From: JAJXUB01 sp047974805
Lineage (GTDB): Bacteria; Actinomycetota; Actinomycetes; Actinomycetales; Dermatophilaceae
DNA length: 64,000 nt
Direction of reading: 5' to 3'
Assembly: GCA_047974805.1 (NCBI GenBank)
Contig: JBKECS010000017.1
Span: 62,001 to 126,000, forward strand
In this document: positions 23,441-31,484 of the stretch, piece by piece
Layout of the letters: each line of letters starts with the position of its first letter
How positions within the stretch are numbered: the stretch's first letter is position 1
Position numbers and translations under genes: made by a program
The notes under the pieces: model-generated
Databases searched by the model: none
What the model saw: the letters and a program-made list of their open reading frames with translations, nothing else
What the model was told of the DNA's origin: nothing

Positions 23441-26146
23441 GTGAGCCGACTCCTGCTGCTGGATGGCCATTCACTGGCCTATCGCGCGTTCTTCGCCCTG
23501 CCATCGGAGAACTTCTCCACCAGCACCGGCCAGCACACGAACGCCGTGTACGGATTCACGGCCATGCTCATCAACGTGCTCCGCGATGAGGAACCTACCC
23601 ATATCGCCGTCGCCTTCGACGTCTCCCGGAAGACCTTTCGGGCCTCGGAGTATGCCGACTACAAGGCCGGCCGATCGGCCACACCGAACGAGTTCGCCGG
23701 CCAGATCGCCCTCCTGCAGGAGGTGCTGCGGGCGTTGCGGATCAGCTTCGTTCAGGCCGAGGGCTACGAGGCGGATGACCTCATCGCCACGCTGACTACG
23801 CAGGCGGCCGACCAGGGCATGGAGGTGCTCATCTGCAGCGGGGATCGGGACACTCTCCAGCTGGTCACCCCGGACGTCACCGTGCTGTACCCGGTGCGCG
23901 GAGTGTCCGAGCTGTCCCGGATGACCCCGGAGGCGGTCACGGCCAAGTACGGGGTCGCCCCGGAGCGGTACAGCGATCTCGCGGCGCTGGTCGGCGAGGC
24001 CAGCGACAACCTTCCGGGTGTGCCAGGCGTCGGACCGAAGACCGCCGCGAAGTGGATCGCTCAGTACGGCGACCTCACCGGCATCGTTACCCACGTCGAC
24101 GAGATCAGCGGAAAGGCGGGAGCGTCCCTGCGTGAGCATCTGTCCTCGGTGTTGCGCAACCGCCGGCTGAACCAGCTGGTCCGTGACGTGCCGCTGGACC
24201 TGACCGTCGATGACCTAGCCCGTGCCGGGTGGGATCGTGAGGAGGTTCACCGGCTCTTCGACGGGCTGGAGTTCACCGTCCTGCGGGAACGATTGTTCGC
24301 CACCTTGGATCCGGTGGAGCCGGAGGCCGGTCATGGCGGGTTCGATATCGACGGGAACGTCCTACTGCCCGAGGACGTGGCGGGATGGCTGGCCCACCAC
24401 GCCCCCCAAGGGGGCACGGTCGGGGTGCACGTCCTGGGGACCTGGGGCCGCGGCACCGGGGACGCCCGCGCCCTGGCACTGGCCACGGCGGATGGTCCGG
24501 CCGCCTTTGTTGACCTGACCAGCCTCGATCCGGCTGGGGAGGCCGCGCTCGGAGCATGGCTCGGTGACATCCGGCGGGCCAAGGTCATGCACGACGCCAA
24601 GGGGCCCGTCCATGCCCTGAACGCCCGCGGATGGGTCCTGCGCGGGCTGAGTGACGACACCGCTCTGGCCGCCTATCTCGTCCGGCCGGATCAGCGGTCC
24701 TACGACCTAGGCGACCTGGTGCTGCGCTACCTCGGCCGGGACCTCGCCCCAGACACGGCCAACCCCGACCAGGGCATGCTCGACTTCGCCACCGACGACG
24801 ACGCGGAGGCCGAGGAGGCGATGGTGCGCGCCCGCGCCGTCCTGGACCTGTCCGGTGAGTTGGCCCAGCAGGTCGAAGCCACCGGGAGCCCACAGCTACT
24901 GACCGAGGTGGAACTGCCCCTGGTCGAGGTCTTGGCGCAGATGGAGCGTTTGGGCATCGCGGCCGACATGGATGGGTTGACCGCGTTGGAAGCGGACTTC
25001 GCCGGGAAGATGCACCAGGCCGAGCAGGACGCGTATGCCGCGATCGGTGGCCCCGACGTCGACGGGAAACCGTTGAACCTCGGCTCACCGAAGCAGCTTC
25101 AGGTGGTGCTCTTCGAGACGTTGGGGATGCCGAAGACGAAGCGCACAAAGACCGGATACACCACCGATGCCGATGCCCTCGCCGACCTGTACGCCAAAAC
25201 CGAGCACCCCTTCCTCGAGGCGCTGCTGCGGCACAGGGACACCGCGCGGCTGAGGGTCACCGTGGAGGGCCTGATCAAATCCGTCGCCGACGACGGCCGG
25301 ATTCACACGACCTACCTACAAACGATCGCCGCCACCGGACGGCTGTCCTCCACCGATCCGAACCTGCAGAACGTCCCCATCCGGACCGAAGAGGGACGGC
25401 GGATTCGGGAGGCCTTCGTCGTCGGGCACGCGCCCGACGGGACGCCGTTCGAATCGCTGATGAGCGCTGACTACAGCCAGATCGAGATGCGCATCATGGC
25501 CCACCTGTCCGGTGACGTCGGCCTGATCGAGGCCTTCCGGAGCGGGGAAGACCTGCACCGGTACGTCGGATCCAAGGTGTTCGCGGTGGCGCCGGAGGAC
25601 GTCAGCTCGGACATGCGATCCAAGGTCAAGGCGATGAGTTATGGGCTGGCCTACGGGCTGTCGGCCTTCGGGCTGTCCAAACAGTTGACCATTTCCACCG
25701 CCGAGGCGGCCGCGTTGATGGATGAGTACTTCGCCCGCTTCGGCGGGGTCCGGGACTATCTCGCCGACGTCGTCGCGCAGGCCCGCAGCACCGGGTACAC
25801 CGAGACCATGCTCGGACGCCGCCGCTATCTGCCGGACCTGACCAGCGACAACCGCCAGCGTCGAGACATGGCCGAACGCATGGCGCTCAACGCGCCCATC
25901 CAAGGATCGGCCGCTGACATCATGAAGGTTGCCATGCTTGGGGTGGATCGCGCCATCACCGACGGTGGGCTGGCCTCCCGGATGCTGCTGCAGGTCCATG
26001 ACGAGCTCGTCCTTGAGGTGGCCCCAGGAGAGCGTGAGGTGCTGGAATCCCTGGTCCGCGAGCAGATGGGCTCGGCGATTGCCTTGGACGTGCCACTGGA
26101 CGTCAGCGTGGGCGTAGGCCGCTCCTGGCACGCCGCGGCTCACTAG
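23441..26146 (+). CDS. polA: DNA polymerase I
   Basis: Repair and Okazaki-fragment polymerase of 901 residues. The N-terminal 5'-3' nuclease (about 1-300) starts LLLLDGHSLAYRAFFAL and has the metal Asp cluster (QAEGYEADDLIATL, SGDRDTLQLV). The middle 3'-5' exonuclease-like domain (about 305-500) lacks the DxE metal motif, so proofreading is probably absent, as in mycobacterial PolA. The polymerase domain has motif A (DYSQIEMRI), motif B (RSKVKAMSYGLAYG) and motif C (QVHDELVLE). The frame is open upstream, but MSRLLLLDGHS is the family N-terminus. Confidence 0.97.
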   Translation: MSRLLLLDGHSLAYRAFFALPSENFSTSTGQHTNAVYGFTAMLINVLRDEEPTHIAVAFDVSRKTFRASEYADYKAGRSATPNEFAGQIALLQEVLRALRISFVQAEGYEADDLIATLTTQAADQGMEVLICSGDRDTLQLVTPDVTVLYPVRGVSELSRMTPEAVTAKYGVAPERYSDLAALVGEASDNLPGVPGVGPKTAAKWIAQYGDLTGIVTHVDEISGKAGASLREHLSSVLRNRRLNQLVRDVPLDLTVDDLARAGWDREEVHRLFDGLEFTVLRERLFATLDPVEPEAGHGGFDIDGNVLLPEDVAGWLAHHAPQGGTVGVHVLGTWGRGTGDARALALATADGPAAFVDLTSLDPAGEAALGAWLGDIRRAKVMHDAKGPVHALNARGWVLRGLSDDTALAAYLVRPDQRSYDLGDLVLRYLGRDLAPDTANPDQGMLDFATDDDAEAEEAMVRARAVLDLSGELAQQVEATGSPQLLTEVELPLVEVLAQMERLGIAADMDGLTALEADFAGKMHQAEQDAYAAIGGPDVDGKPLNLGSPKQLQVVLFETLGMPKTKRTKTGYTTDADALADLYAKTEHPFLEALLRHRDTARLRVTVEGLIKSVADDGRIHTTYLQTIAATGRLSSTDPNLQNVPIRTEEGRRIREAFVVGHAPDGTPFESLMSADYSQIEMRIMAHLSGDVGLIEAFRSGEDLHRYVGSKVFAVAPEDVSSDMRSKVKAMSYGLAYGLSAFGLSKQLTISTAEAAALMDEYFARFGGVRDYLADVVAQARSTGYTETMLGRRRYLPDLTSDNRQRRDMAERMALNAPIQGSAADIMKVAMLGVDRAITDGGLASRMLLQVHDELVLEVAPGEREVLESLVREQMGSAIALDVPLDVSVGVGRSWHAAAH

Positions 26147-26192
26147 GACAGGTACCGTCGGGGGCGTTGGCCCACCCAGAAGACCAGCCGGA

Positions 26193-26198
26193 TAGTCT
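26193..26198 (+). promoter_or_regulatory. -10 box (TAGTCT) of coaE, leaderless type
   Basis: TAGTCT ends 6 nt before the coaE ATG with no Shine-Dalgarno site. The same hexamer at the same distance precedes uvrB. Confidence 0.5.
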
Positions 26199-26204
26199 CG
26201 GCCC

Positions 26205-27251
26205 ATGCTGCGCGTGGGGTTGACCGGCGGGATCGGTTCGGGCAAGTCCACCGTGTCGCGCTACGTGGCCAGTTTGGGGGCGGTGGTGCTCGACGCCGAC
26301 GCCATCGCCCGTGAGGTGGTGGCTCCCGGGACGCCCGGGCTGGCCGCCATCACCGACCGGTTCGGCCGAGACCTGCTCGATAAGGACGGGGCGCTAGACC
26401 GAGCAGGACTGGCAGCGATCGTCTTCGGCGACGACGACGCACGGCGCGACCTCGAGGGCATCACCCATCCCCTGATCGAGGAACGCACCGCCGCCGCGTA
26501 CGCCGACGCCGCCGCGGAGGCCATCGTCGTGCACGACATGCCCCTGATCGTCGAGAAGGGCATGGCCGCCATGTATCACCTCGTCGTCGTCGTGGACACG
26601 AGCGAACCGATACGCCTTCATCGGCTTGTCCGTTCGCGCGGTATGGACCGGTCCGACGCGGAGCGGCGAATCCGGGCCCAGGCAACCGACGAGCAGCGGC
26701 GGCGCGTCGCCGATGTGCTATTAGCCAACGACGGCACCCCGGCGGACCTCGCCGGTCGGGTCGAGGTGCTGTGGCGGGAACGGCTCGTGCCGTTCGCCGA
26801 GAACGTGCTCGCTGGCACACCGAGTGCGCCACTCTCCGCGGTTGACTCACCGCCCGACCCGACGTGGCCGAGCCAGGCCGAACGGTTGCTGGCCCGGCTC
26901 CGGTATGCCTTGGGACCCTCTGCCGTCAGCCTGGACCACGTCGGCCCGACCTCCATCGTGGGGTGCCCCGCACCGGATGTGCTCGATCTCCAGGTGGGGG
27001 TCGCCTCCCTAGCGGCGGCCGACGACCCGGTCTTCCCGGCGGCGATGGCCAGGATGGGCTTCGTCGTCGCGGCGCAGGAGGACCCTGAACTTCTTGGCCG
27101 AGGCGGTGACGAACCAAGGTCCACGCCGTTGTACCGCTCGTGCGACCCCGGACGACCGGCACGCATCCACGTCCGGGAAGTCGGTTCACCCGGATGGCGA
27201 ATCGCCCTGGAGCGTGCTGCCGACGCGCCCAGTGCCGACACCGGCCCGTGA
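26205..27251 (+). CDS. coaE: dephospho-CoA kinase with C-terminal GrpB-like domain (shortened)
   Basis: The last enzyme of CoA synthesis, phosphorylating dephospho-CoA. The kinase domain (about residues 1-200) has the P-loop GLTGGIGSGKSTV, the DADAIAREV lid segment and RVEVLWRERL at its end. A GrpB/UPF0157 domain follows (LDHVGPTSIVGCPAPDVLDLQVGV), as in the mycobacterial CoaE fusion. The GrpB part stops shortly after the conserved GSPGWR, with a nonconserved 16-residue end, and the protein is 348 residues against about 400 in mycobacteria. The next gene is convergent, 16 bp away. Confidence 0.92.
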   Translation: MLRVGLTGGIGSGKSTVSRYVASLGAVVLDADAIAREVVAPGTPGLAAITDRFGRDLLDKDGALDRAGLAAIVFGDDDARRDLEGITHPLIEERTAAAYADAAAEAIVVHDMPLIVEKGMAAMYHLVVVVDTSEPIRLHRLVRSRGMDRSDAERRIRAQATDEQRRRVADVLLANDGTPADLAGRVEVLWRERLVPFAENVLAGTPSAPLSAVDSPPDPTWPSQAERLLARLRYALGPSAVSLDHVGPTSIVGCPAPDVLDLQVGVASLAAADDPVFPAAMARMGFVVAAQEDPELLGRGGDEPRSTPLYRSCDPGRPARIHVREVGSPGWRIALERAADAPSADTGP

Positions 27252-27267
27252 ACACGCCACCAGTGGC

Positions 27268-28512
27268 TCAGCCGACCCCCTGATCCGCTGCCGACTCGTT
27301 CCGGGTCCACCATAACAGCGCAACGAGGACGGCCAGGTCGACCCCGGCCAGGAGCCTGAGGAGTCCGGTCGCGGAGTCGACTGCGCTGAACCCTGACGCC
27401 ACGACGATCACCCCGGCCCACAGAATCCAGACCGCCCCATGGCGTTGGCGGGCCAGGGTCGCGTAGAGAAGGATTTGGATCCCGGCCAGCACCGCTCCCA
27501 GCGCAGCGAAGGCCCACAGGGACCCGGAGATATCGGCATACGCATCACCCCCGACGAACACGAGCGTAATGCCGGGAACGGCGGCCACTACCGCGGCCAC
27601 CGCCGCCCCGATGAGGAGCACGCCGGCCAGGCCGACGAGGTGCAGCCGGGTCCGGGCGCCGGTGCGTGCGAGGGCGGGGAAGACCAACACCGTCAGCGCG
27701 TAGGGAAGGAACAGGACGGCCTTGGTGAGGATGGCGCCGCCGGCGTACAGGCCCGCCTGTTGTGCCGGGAGCCCGATCCGGGCGACGACGACGTCCATGG
27801 AACTGAGCACGAAGAACGCCAGCAGAGCGTGAATATTCTGTGCCGACTCGGCGACGATCTGGGAGACCATCCCGGTAGCCGGCGCTCTGCGCGCGGCAGC
27901 GCGGCGTCGGCGACCGACGGCGAGCCGCGCGGCGGCGACCGGGACGAAGGCGCCTGCGGCAATACCTGCCATAGCTCCCAGCGGCGTTGGAAAGGCGAGC
28001 GTGGTGACGACGGCGACACCCAACCGGCCGACGCCGAGGGCTGCGGTGGATACAGCGAAGGCGACCCATCGCTGCTCGCCCTGGAGTATGCCCAGATCCG
28101 CCCCCATGACTGCATAGGCACCGGCCGGGATCGCCAGCAGCGTTGCGGTGAACCACGGGTCGAGCCGCAGAAACTGCGCGACCAAGGGCGAGATGGCCAA
28201 CGCAAACAGGGCAAGGACCCCGGCGACCCGGCGGGCCGTCACGACAACAGCAGCCACCTCCTCCTCGTTCCCTCCATGCCCGCGCTGCGTGGCCAACCGC
28301 CTCGCCCCAGTCGCCTGCAATCCCAGGGAGAACACATTGCCGATGATGACGAGGCCGAGCAGGGCGGCCACGGTGCCGTAGCCGACCGGCCCGAGGAGGC
28401 GTGCAGCCAGGATCGTGTAGGCGTACGCCGTGACATTCGTGACGCCGAGGCCGACCGCGACGACGAGTCCGCCGCGGACGGTGTCGCCGGTGGTGGGCTG
28501 GCCGGTCGACAC
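27268..28512 (-). CDS. polysaccharide/oligosaccharide flippase-like membrane protein
   Basis: A 414-residue protein with about twelve membrane helices, of the MATE/Wzx-like polysaccharide export type (ILAARLLGPVGYGTVAALLG near the N-terminus is a typical Wzx-family stretch). It lies directly downstream of dprE2 (5-bp gap) in the same operon as the decaprenyl-phospho-arabinose genes. A role in moving a lipid-linked sugar or glycan across the membrane is a reasonable inference, unproven. The GTG 28512 start is placed by the end of dprE2; no ribosome-binding site is visible, so coupling is likely. Confidence 0.78.
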   Translation of the reverse strand: MSTGQPTTGDTVRGGLVVAVGLGVTNVTAYAYTILAARLLGPVGYGTVAALLGLVIIGNVFSLGLQATGARRLATQRGHGGNEEEVAAVVVTARRVAGVLALFALAISPLVAQFLRLDPWFTATLLAIPAGAYAVMGADLGILQGEQRWVAFAVSTAALGVGRLGVAVVTTLAFPTPLGAMAGIAAGAFVPVAAARLAVGRRRRAAARRAPATGMVSQIVAESAQNIHALLAFFVLSSMDVVVARIGLPAQQAGLYAGGAILTKAVLFLPYALTVLVFPALARTGARTRLHLVGLAGVLLIGAAVAAVVAAVPGITLVFVGGDAYADISGSLWAFAALGAVLAGIQILLYATLARQRHGAVWILWAGVIVVASGFSAVDSATGLLRLLAGVDLAVLVALLWWTRNESAADQGVG

Positions 28513-28517
28513 GAGGG

Positions 28518-29279
28518 TTAGATGGGCAAACGCCGGAAGAGCACCCGGGGGAGATGCCTGAGCACGCTCATGACCGGACGCATGGCTGCAGGTACCCACA
28601 CCGTCCGACTCGGCCCACCAATCGCCGCGGCCACGGCGTCGGCGACATCACTGGCGTCCACGCTCAGCGGGGGTTCGGGCAGGCCGCGGGTCATCCCGGT
28701 CCGGACGAACCCAGGGCGCACGACGAGGACCGAAACGCCGGAACCGACCAGCGAATCGCCGAGCCCTGTCGCGAAACCGTCCAGTCCCGCCTTCGTCGCG
28801 CCGTAGAGGAAGTTGGACGCTCGGACGCGTTCCCCGGCGACCGAGGACAGCACGACCAAGGTGCCGTGCCCCTGCTCAACGCTGCGTTCGGCGCAGGCCG
28901 TCAGCGCGGAGACGCAGCCGGTGACGTTGGTGGTGACCACCTGCGCGGCCTCGGCCGCCGAGAGGTTCGCCCGATCCGGCAGGACTCCTACCGCGAGGAT
29001 GACCGCGTCGATATCGCCGTCGGCGTAGATGGCATCGATCAGACCTTGGTGGTTGGCGATGTCGGTGGCGTCGAAGTCGTGAGTTTCGATGCTGCCCTGC
29101 GCCCCGATGAGATCCGCGGCTTCCGCCGCGGCCGCGTCCCGGCCGGGCGAGGGTCGCCCTGCGAGGGCGACCCGGCGCAGGGCCCCCCGCTCGGCCAGGG
29201 CGCGAACACAGGCACGGGCGATGTCCGAGGAGGCGCCCAAGACGAGGACGGATTGCGGGGCGTGGAAGGAGTTCAACAC
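28518..29279 (-). CDS. dprE2: decaprenylphospho-erythro-pentofuranosid-2-ulose 2-reductase, DprE2-like
   Basis: Short-chain dehydrogenase of 253 residues that reduces the keto intermediate made by DprE1, giving decaprenyl-phospho-arabinose (DPA). Motifs are the NAD(P) loop LVLGASSDIARA, the catalytic Ser in VVLSSVAGER and YGATKAGLDGF (YxxxK). The C-terminus ends in a basic hydrophobic patch (VMSVLRHLPRVLFRRLPI), consistent with membrane association. The start overlaps the dprE1 stop by 7 bp. Assignment rests on family features plus the dprE1 neighbour. Confidence 0.9.
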   Translation of the reverse strand: MLNSFHAPQSVLVLGASSDIARACVRALAERGALRRVALAGRPSPGRDAAAAEAADLIGAQGSIETHDFDATDIANHQGLIDAIYADGDIDAVILAVGVLPDRANLSAAEAAQVVTTNVTGCVSALTACAERSVEQGHGTLVVLSSVAGERVRASNFLYGATKAGLDGFATGLGDSLVGSGVSVLVVRPGFVRTGMTRGLPEPPLSVDASDVADAVAAAIGGPSRTVWVPAAMRPVMSVLRHLPRVLFRRLPI

Positions 29280-30589
29280 AGGGAGAGCCTCCGGGCAAGG
29301 TCGGACACGAACACCCCATCGGGGTCAAGGTCGGCGCGCAAGGCTCGCCAATGCTCCAGCTGCGGGTACATGACCGGGACGAGCTCGGGTCGCAGTCGGG
29401 AGTCCTTGGCGAAATAGGTGCGTCCACCGGCACTGACGACGAGGTCGTCGGCGGCGTCGAGGGTGGCGTGAATACCGTTGCTGACCGGGATGTCCAGCGC
29501 CAGGGTCCACCCCGGGATGGGGAATGACAGCGGGGCCCCGTAGCTGGGGCCGAAGCGCTTGAGCACGGCGAGGAAGGAGAGGACATGCGCTCGCTGCAGC
29601 AGAGTCATCAGAGCCTCGATGCTGTGCGGATCCGGGACAACCACCTGGTACTGCAGGAATCCTCGAGGTCCGTAGAGCCGGTTCCAGCCATCGATGACGT
29701 CCAGCGGGTGGAAGAAGGCACCGATGGTTTGCTCGTCGGTTCTGGGATGCCGGGGACCGTGACGGTAGTAGGCCCCGTTGAAGGCCCGGATGGAGGTGCG
29801 ATTGAGCAGCCCTGCGGGAGCCCATGGCGGGCCCGGCAGGGTTCGAGCGGCCCGCGGGACCGCGACGGTAGCGCGGGCCGCTGCGCCGTCGGTGTGATTG
29901 CCGCTGGTGACGATGCCGCGGCCCATTGCCGCCCCGGCCGTCAGGGTGTCGATCCACGCGACCGTGTACGGGAAGCGCGTGTCGTCCTCGGACAGCACGG
30001 CCATGGTCTGCTCCAGGCCGGTGGTGCGGGTGGTCCGGACGGTCATCAGCGGCGAGGTGACCGGTCGCAGCCGAAGCCCGACTCTGGTGATCACCCCGGT
30101 CAGGCCCATCCCAGCGATCACGGCGCCGAGCAGGGGGTCTGCGGACTGAAGCCGGCGCAACCGGCCGCGACCGTCGACCACCTCGACCCAGGCCAGGTGT
30201 TGCCCGAAGCTCCCGACGGCGTGATGGTTCTTCCCGTGCACGTCCGCAGCAACGGCGCCACCCACGCTGACGTGGGCGGTCCCCGGCGTGACCGGCACGA
30301 ACCATCCCTGGGGTAGCGCGTGCCGGATCAGGTCGTCCAGGACCACCCCGGCGTCGAGAGTGATGACCCCGTCAGGTGAGATGGGGCCGATGGCCGACAT
30401 GTGGTTCAGCCGCAGGACGCTCCCCCCCGCATTGAGCGCGGCATCTCCGTACGCACGACCCAAGCCTCGGGTCAGGACCCCACGTCGTCCGGCACTGGTG
30501 ACTGCTTCGGCAACAGCCTCCACCGTGGCCGGGTAGGCGACCTCGGATCGGGACCATAGACTCCGGCCCCAGCCGGTCAGGCGCTCCAT
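29273..30589 (-). CDS. dprE1: decaprenylphospho-beta-D-ribofuranose 2-oxidase, DprE1-like (Cys-to-Ala variant)
   Basis: FAD enzyme of 438 residues that oxidises decaprenyl-phospho-ribose at C2', the first half of epimerisation to DPA. The FAD domain shows GLGRAYGDAALN and DVHGKNHHAVGSF (equivalents of the mycobacterial Tyr60 and His132 regions). The substrate domain has YFAKDSR with the catalytic Lys (Lys395). The position equal to Cys387 of M. tuberculosis DprE1 is Ala364 (GWTLALDIP, codon GCG at 29498-29500); it lies 31 residues before the Lys, the same spacing as in M. tuberculosis. The ATG shares a base with the stop of the gene upstream. Confidence 0.93.
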   Translation of the reverse strand: MERLTGWGRSLWSRSEVAYPATVEAVAEAVTSAGRRGVLTRGLGRAYGDAALNAGGSVLRLNHMSAIGPISPDGVITLDAGVVLDDLIRHALPQGWFVPVTPGTAHVSVGGAVAADVHGKNHHAVGSFGQHLAWVEVVDGRGRLRRLQSADPLLGAVIAGMGLTGVITRVGLRLRPVTSPLMTVRTTRTTGLEQTMAVLSEDDTRFPYTVAWIDTLTAGAAMGRGIVTSGNHTDGAAARATVAVPRAARTLPGPPWAPAGLLNRTSIRAFNGAYYRHGPRHPRTDEQTIGAFFHPLDVIDGWNRLYGPRGFLQYQVVVPDPHSIEALMTLLQRAHVLSFLAVLKRFGPSYGAPLSFPIPGWTLALDIPVSNGIHATLDAADDLVVSAGGRTYFAKDSRLRPELVPVMYPQLEHWRALRADLDPDGVFVSDLARRLSLC

Positions 30590-31443
30590 CACAGGACCGC
30601 CAAGCCATAGGTGGCGATCCACGCCGCGCCCAGGCCGAGCAGCACCGGATCGGCCAGAACCGTATGCTCCGGAGCCTCGGCCCGCCCGGTGTTGGCATCG
30701 AGCAGGTAGCGCAGGAGGGCGATGACGAACGGGACGGCTGAAATGCCGGTCCACAGCGGGCGTCCATGCTGGACGCCGACCTCGGAAGCCCAGAGGACGT
30801 AACCGGTGATGGTGACCGCGGCACTGATCCCGGCCACGGTGCGCAGGTAGGAGTCGGGGTAGAAGGTCAGGCTGCGGCGGATGGGCGTGCCGGTGGACCC
30901 GGCGAGTTCGGACAGTCGCTTCCCGGTGACCATGAGCAGTGAGCCGAAACCGGCAATGATCAGGAACCATTGGGACAGGGACACGCCGGTGGCGGCACCA
31001 CCGGCCACAGCGCGCAGGATGAATCCGCCGGCCACGAGGGCGAGTTCGACGACCGGTTGGTGCTTCAACGCGAGGCTATAGCTCATCGTCAGGACGAGAT
31101 AGACCAGCACGGTCAGCAACAACGGGCCACCCACGGTGCGCGCGACGGCAAGACCGCCGGCGGCGAGCACGACCGAGGTCCCAAGAGCCACGCTCGGTGG
31201 GAGAACGCCGGAGGCCACGGGCCGGAAACGCTTGGTGGGGTGGGCTGCGTCCAGCGTCGCGTCCATGACGTCGTTGACGGCATACGTGGCGCTGCTGACC
31301 AGGCAGAAGGCGACGAAGGCGAGCACGGTCGCCCGGAGCACCGGCGGGTCGAAGAGGACGCCGGCGGCGAACGGCGCGGCGCCCACGAGGATGTTCTTGA
31401 CCCACTGGCGGGGGCGCGCCAGCTGGATCAGGCCCAGCAACAC
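30589..31443 (-). CDS. decaprenyl-phosphate phosphoribosyltransferase (UbiA family)
   Basis: Membrane prenyltransferase-fold enzyme of 284 residues with about eight helices. The UbiA signature NDVMDATLDAAHPTKRFRP carries the Mg2+-binding Asp residues, and a second acidic/basic loop occurs in TGKRLSELAG. Its place upstream of dprE1-dprE2 indicates that it joins PRPP to decaprenyl phosphate (homologue of mycobacterial Rv3806c). A GTG three codons upstream is possible, but the TAGGGT box 7 nt before GTG 31443 supports this start. The stop overlaps the dprE1 start by one base (TGATG). Confidence 0.9.
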   Translation of the reverse strand: MLLGLIQLARPRQWVKNILVGAAPFAAGVLFDPPVLRATVLAFVAFCLVSSATYAVNDVMDATLDAAHPTKRFRPVASGVLPPSVALGTSVVLAAGGLAVARTVGGPLLLTVLVYLVLTMSYSLALKHQPVVELALVAGGFILRAVAGGAATGVSLSQWFLIIAGFGSLLMVTGKRLSELAGSTGTPIRRSLTFYPDSYLRTVAGISAAVTITGYVLWASEVGVQHGRPLWTGISAVPFVIALLRYLLDANTGRAEAPEHTVLADPVLLGLGAAWIATYGLAVL

Positions 31444-31450
31444 GGTGCAC

Positions 31451-31456
31451 ACCCTA
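31451..31456 (-). promoter_or_regulatory. -10 box (TAGGGT) of the DPA operon
   Basis: On the minus strand TAGGGT ends 7 nt before GTG 31443, matching the leaderless spacing seen elsewhere in the window. It would drive the four-gene set phosphoribosyltransferase-dprE1-dprE2-flippase. Confidence 0.5.
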
Positions 31457-31470
31457 TGGCATGACCTCAG

Positions 31471-31476
31471 TAACGT
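31471..31476 (+). promoter_or_regulatory. -10 box (TAACGT) of the GT-C-like gene
   Basis: TAACGT ends 8 nt before ATG 31485 and supports that start over the in-frame ATG at 31461. It lies back to back with the minus-strand TAGGGT box in a 41-bp divergent gap. Confidence 0.4.
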
Positions 31477-31484
31477 ACGGGTTC

